A stretch of 7,031 bases of DNA from Methanoculleus sp. (GTDB lineage: Archaea; Halobacteriota; Methanomicrobia; Methanomicrobiales; Methanoculleaceae), in contig JAQVVW010000069.1 of the NCBI GenBank assembly GCA_028698765.1, positions 1 to 7,031 of the forward strand. The letters are read 5' to 3'. The notes under the pieces are model-generated. The model saw nothing but the letters and a program-made list of their open reading frames with translations, ran no database searches and was not told the origin of the DNA. Shown here piece by piece: positions 5,099-7,031 of this stretch (positions are counted from its first letter, which is position 1; every line of letters starts with the position of its first letter). The position numbers and the translations under genes are program-made.

Positions 5099-5767
5099 TC
5101 AGACGAGCCCCATGTCCCGGGCCTGGACCAGCAGTTCCTGCACCTCCAGGTCGGTGATGTCGTGCCACCGCTCGTAGGCCTGCGCCACCGCGAAGGAGGG
5201 GCTGGTCCTGATGTTCAGGCAGACGACGAGGTCCGCCCTCCGGGCGATGAAGTTGACGGCGTGAAGGGAGCCGGTGGAGACCGCCACGATGACCTTCCGG
5301 GGCGACTCAGCCCGGGCCGCCTCGATGGCGGCGAGCATCGTATACCCGGTCGCGAGGCCGTCGTCGATCAGGATCGCGGTCCGGCCTTTAAGCCCCGGCT
5401 CCTGCCGCCCGCCGGAGAACTTCTCCAGCCGCTCCGCCACGTTCGATTTAGCCTTCGCTATCGCGGCGCTCACCTCGGCGTCCGAGAGGTGGAGCCCGGC
5501 CATGAGGCCCCGGTTCAGGAAGACCCGCCCGTCCCAGGTCACGGCACCGAACCCGGCCTCCGGGTTCCAGGGGATCTGCACCTTCCGCACAACCGCCATC
5601 CGGAGCGGGGCCTTCAGGGCCCGCGCCACCTCAAGCCCCGGAGGCACCCCCCCGGCAGGGATTGCGCAGATCACCGGTTCGGCGGCCATCGGGAGCGACG
5701 AGAGGGTCGTCGCGAGCCGTCGCCCGCCGTCGGTCCGATCCTCAAAGACGCTCAATCTGTCCCGCAT
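5099..5767 (-). CDS. Orphan phosphoribosyltransferase-domain protein
   Basis: This 222-residue protein carries a type I phosphoribosyltransferase fold. The PRPP-binding loop is AILIDDGLATGYTM (131-144), with the two acidic residues D135-D136 followed by the Gly-rich T140-G141. Early segments FEDRTDGGRRLA (8-19) and ICAIPAGGVPPGLEVA (33-48) match the stand-alone family often annotated simply as 'phosphoribosyltransferase'. The acceptor base is unknown for this family. A role in purine or pyrimidine salvage is possible but not shown. The hood region (RKVQIPWNPEAGFGAV, 61-76) also fits that family. ATG 5767 is preferred over in-frame ATGs at 5803 and 5836 because GAGGAG (5774-5779) stands 6 nt before it. 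The next gene downstream is PEBP copy 3, about 1-19 nt away. Confidence 0.9.
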   Translation of the reverse strand: MRDRLSVFEDRTDGGRRLATTLSSLPMAAEPVICAIPAGGVPPGLEVARALKAPLRMAVVRKVQIPWNPEAGFGAVTWDGRVFLNRGLMAGLHLSDAEVSAAIAKAKSNVAERLEKFSGGRQEPGLKGRTAILIDDGLATGYTMLAAIEAARAESPRKVIVAVSTGSLHAVNFIARRADLVVCLNIRTSPSFAVAQAYERWHDITDLEVQELLVQARDMGLV

Positions 5768-5773
5768 CGATCT

Positions 5774-5779
5774 CTCCTC
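5774..5779 (-). promoter_or_regulatory. Ribosome binding site deciding the phosphoribosyltransferase start
   Basis: The minus strand reads GAGGAG, 6 nt before the ATG at 5767. ATGs at 5803 and 5836 in the same frame have no comparable site. Confidence 0.6.
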
Positions 5780-5826
5780 AATGATCCGGCCCGCATCCAG
5801 CATGTGCCCGCCCTTACCGTGCCGGG

Positions 5827-5834
5827 GTATTAAC
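5827..5834 (-). promoter_or_regulatory. TATA-like box for the phosphoribosyltransferase-PEBP pair
   Basis: The minus strand reads GTTAATAC in an otherwise GC-rich divergent region. Transcription would begin near 5803, giving a leader of about 36 nt that contains the GAGGAG site. An earlier AT-rich patch at about 5862-5870 is a weaker alternative. No clear TATA-like box for the plus-strand RNase HI gene was found in this 182-bp region. Confidence 0.4.
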
Positions 5835-5949
5835 ATGTTGTGGTGGGCGGGCCGAACGATACCAATAACTCCCGGGAGATCGATGATCAACCCGAGATGA
5901 TCGGGAGAGAGACTGACCGGAGGGAACACCGCTGACGGGGCCAGATGCG

Positions 5950-6360
5950 GTGACGCTGTATACCGACGGCGCTTCACGGGGCAATCCCGGAGACGCCGCC
6001 TGGGCCTACGTGATCGTGCGGGACGGCGCCGTCGTGGCCGGCCGTTCGGAATGTATCGGGACCGCGACCAACAACGTGGCCGAGTACCACGCCGTCATCA
6101 ACGGTCTGGAGGCCGCCCGGGCGTTCACCAGCGGCAGGCTCGATGTCAGGTCGGACTCGGAACTGGTCGTCCGCCAGCTCACCGGCCGGTACCGCATCAC
6201 GAAAGAACACCTTGCAGACCTCGCGGGCGAGGTGCGCCAGCAGATGCGCAACTTTACCGAGGTCAGGTTCGAGAGCGTTCCGCGGGAGCACCCCTGCATC
6301 CAGGTCGCAGACCGTCTCTGCAACGAGACGCTCGATGCGGAGAGGCGGGGGAGGCGATAG
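5950..6360 (+). CDS. rnhA: Ribonuclease HI (type 1 RNase H)
   Basis: This 136-residue protein is a compact RNase H that cleaves the RNA strand of RNA-DNA hybrids (R-loops, Okazaki primers), using two Mg2+ ions. The four catalytic acids are visible: D6 in YTDGASRGNPG, E45 in NNVAEYHAVINGL, D69 in VRSDSELVV, and D121 in VADRLCNE. The NNVAEYHA form of the second motif is typical of the archaeal/YpdQ-like branch, which lacks the basic protrusion helix of the E. coli enzyme. The GTG at 5950 is the start that brings the first strand directly before the TDG motif. An ATG at 5945 is in another frame, and the open frame extends only to 5917 with no better start or clear ribosome binding site. TrmO follows 4 bp downstream. 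Confidence 0.93.
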   Translation: MTLYTDGASRGNPGDAAWAYVIVRDGAVVAGRSECIGTATNNVAEYHAVINGLEAARAFTSGRLDVRSDSELVVRQLTGRYRITKEHLADLAGEVRQQMRNFTEVRFESVPREHPCIQVADRLCNETLDAERRGRR

Positions 6361-6364
6361 CGGC

Positions 6365-6802
6365 ATGACTGCAGTCGAGTGCATCCCCATCGGCGTCGTC
6401 CGGTCACCCTACCGGGAGCGGGGCGACGCCCCCCGGCAGGGGCGCCTCGCGGATACCGTCGCGGAGATCCACGTCCTCGAAACCTACGCCGCGGGGCTCG
6501 AGGGGATCGAGCGGAGCAGCCACCTCATCGTGCTCTACTGGCTCGACCGGGCGGAACGCGGGCTGCTCTTCGCGAAACCGCCGGGCGAGACCCGGGAGAG
6601 GGGTGTCTTTTCCACCCGCTCGCCCGCCCGCCCAAACCCGATCGGTTTCGGGATCGTCGACCTGGTCCGCCGGGAGGAGAACGTTCTGGTGGTCAGGGGG
6701 CTCGACGCCCTGGACGGGACCCCGGTGCTGGACATCAAACCGTATTCCCCGGAGATCGACTGCATCCCCGAGGCGACGGGCGGGTGGCACATCAAGAAGT
6801 AG
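6365..6802 (+). CDS. trmO: tRNA (N6-threonylcarbamoyladenosine(37)-N6)-methyltransferase TrmO
   Basis: This 145-residue protein belongs to the TrmO/YaeB (formerly VirR/TsaA-like) family, which uses S-adenosylmethionine to methylate t6A at position 37 of certain tRNAs. Signature segments are PIGVVRSPY (8-16), GIERSSHLIVLYWLDRAER (47-65), the hallmark FSTRSPARPNPIG (82-94), and LDALDGTPVLDIKPY (113-127). It corresponds to the short form with the catalytic beta-barrel only, without the extra C-terminal domain of the E. coli enzyme. ATG 6365 is preceded by GGAGG at 6350-6354 inside the end of the RNase HI gene. The two genes are 4 bp apart and very likely cotranscribed. Its stop is 6 bp from that of the convergent oxidoreductase gene. 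In archaea similar proteins are often listed as 'TrmO family' with unproven substrate. Confidence 0.94.
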   Translation: MTAVECIPIGVVRSPYRERGDAPRQGRLADTVAEIHVLETYAAGLEGIERSSHLIVLYWLDRAERGLLFAKPPGETRERGVFSTRSPARPNPIGFGIVDLVRREENVLVVRGLDALDGTPVLDIKPYSPEIDCIPEATGGWHIKK

Positions 6803-6808
6803 ATCGGG

Positions 6809-7031
6809 TCACGGGACAGGGACCGCCTCCTCCCCGATACCGAGTTCGCGGAGTTTCTCCGGCGTCGGGCGGCCTTCCCGGTCCCATCCCCGGGCGCGGT
6901 AGTAGTCGTCGAGGAGCGGCTGGCGTTCCCAGACCCGGCCTTTCGGGGCACCTTCGGTGAGCGGCTCCCGGAGGAGGCGCGGTGGCAGCGTATCGTCCTC
7001 CCGGGTGCAGCCAGCCTTCAGGTTGAAGACC
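6809..7031 (-). CDS. Aldehyde:ferredoxin oxidoreductase family protein, C-terminal end (5' part outside window)
   Basis: The minus strand is open from the right edge to a TGA at 6809-6811, giving the last 73 residues of a longer protein. It starts FNLKAGCTREDDTLPPRLL, continues to LREPLTEGAPKGRVWE, then PLLDDYYRARGWDREG, and ends GRPTPEKLRELG before a short tail. This order is the hallmark C-terminus of tungsten/molybdenum aldehyde:ferredoxin oxidoreductases (AOR, usually about 600 residues): the T-R-x-D-D-x-L-P-x-R motif, the product-like basic segment, D-x-Y-Y-x-x-R-G-W-D, and P-T-P-E-K-L. These enzymes oxidise aldehydes to acids with ferredoxin as acceptor and carry a tungstopterin and a [4Fe-4S] cluster. 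The N-terminal cofactor domains are not in the window, so the subfamily cannot be told. Confidence 0.9.
   Translation of the reverse strand, partial: VFNLKAGCTREDDTLPPRLLREPLTEGAPKGRVWERQPLLDDYYRARGWDREGRPTPEKLRELGIGEEAVPVP

Noticed and set aside
4817..5833. Plus-strand open frame of 338 codons opposite the phosphoribosyltransferase and PEBP copy 3
   Set aside because: Composition is dominated by Pro, Arg, Gly and His with no recognisable motif. Both opposing genes have full family signatures and ribosome binding sites.
5882..5903. Direct repeat GATGATC about 15 bp apart in the region upstream of RNase HI
   Set aside because: Seven bases is too short to stand out from chance, and no adjacent symmetry or promoter placement supports an operator.
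1..7031. CRISPR array, tRNA, rRNA, insertion sequence or integrase
   Set aside because: No regularly spaced repeats, no cloverleaf or rRNA signature, no transposase motif and no flanking terminal inverted repeats were seen on either strand.

Overview
The window is GC-rich DNA that looks archaeal, most likely from a methanogen of the Methanomicrobiales (Methanoculleus-like). This placement is an inference. It rests on archaeal TATA-like boxes about 25-45 bp upstream of several starts, a receiver-PAS-histidine kinase of the type common in these methanogens, a tungsten aldehyde:ferredoxin oxidoreductase tail, and paralogous PEBP/YbhB-like proteins. No rRNA, tRNA, CRISPR array, insertion sequence or integrase is visible. 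Coding density is high and no gene-free gap exceeds 300 bp.

Layout. Positions 1-282 (minus) hold the N-terminal part of an unrecognised protein that ends at the window edge in a glycine-rich stretch. Divergent from it, 427-603 (plus) is a very small protein with a C-x4-H ... C-x2-C metal-binding pattern. It converges on a cytoplasmic receiver-PAS-histidine kinase (632-2080, minus). A 194-bp intergenic region with an imperfect inverted repeat separates that from a flavin reductase/flavoredoxin-like protein (2275-2850, minus). A divergent promoter region follows, then a two-CBS-domain protein (3077-3529, plus) with a G5/C5 stem and T6 terminator.

Positions 3567-5767 carry four minus-strand genes. 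In transcription order they are a phosphoribosyltransferase, then three PEBP/YbhB-family proteins. The first PEBP follows the phosphoribosyltransferase closely and is probably cotranscribed with it; the other two each have their own TATA-like element. The PEBPs differ in how much of the canonical ligand pocket they keep. The copy next to the phosphoribosyltransferase is complete, the middle one is partly degenerate, and the distal one is strongly degenerate.

The right end has a plus-strand pair, RNase HI (5950-6360) and the tRNA t6A37 methyltransferase TrmO (6365-6802), 4 bp apart. They converge on the C-terminus of an aldehyde:ferredoxin oxidoreductase (minus, running off the right edge).

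Most genes are ordinary chromosomal housekeeping or signalling genes, and I see no convincing multi-gene defence or biosynthetic system. The most interesting points are the PEBP triplet with graded loss of its pocket, the tiny zinc-ribbon-like gene with a likely TTG start, and the unexplained inverted repeats in two intergenic regions.
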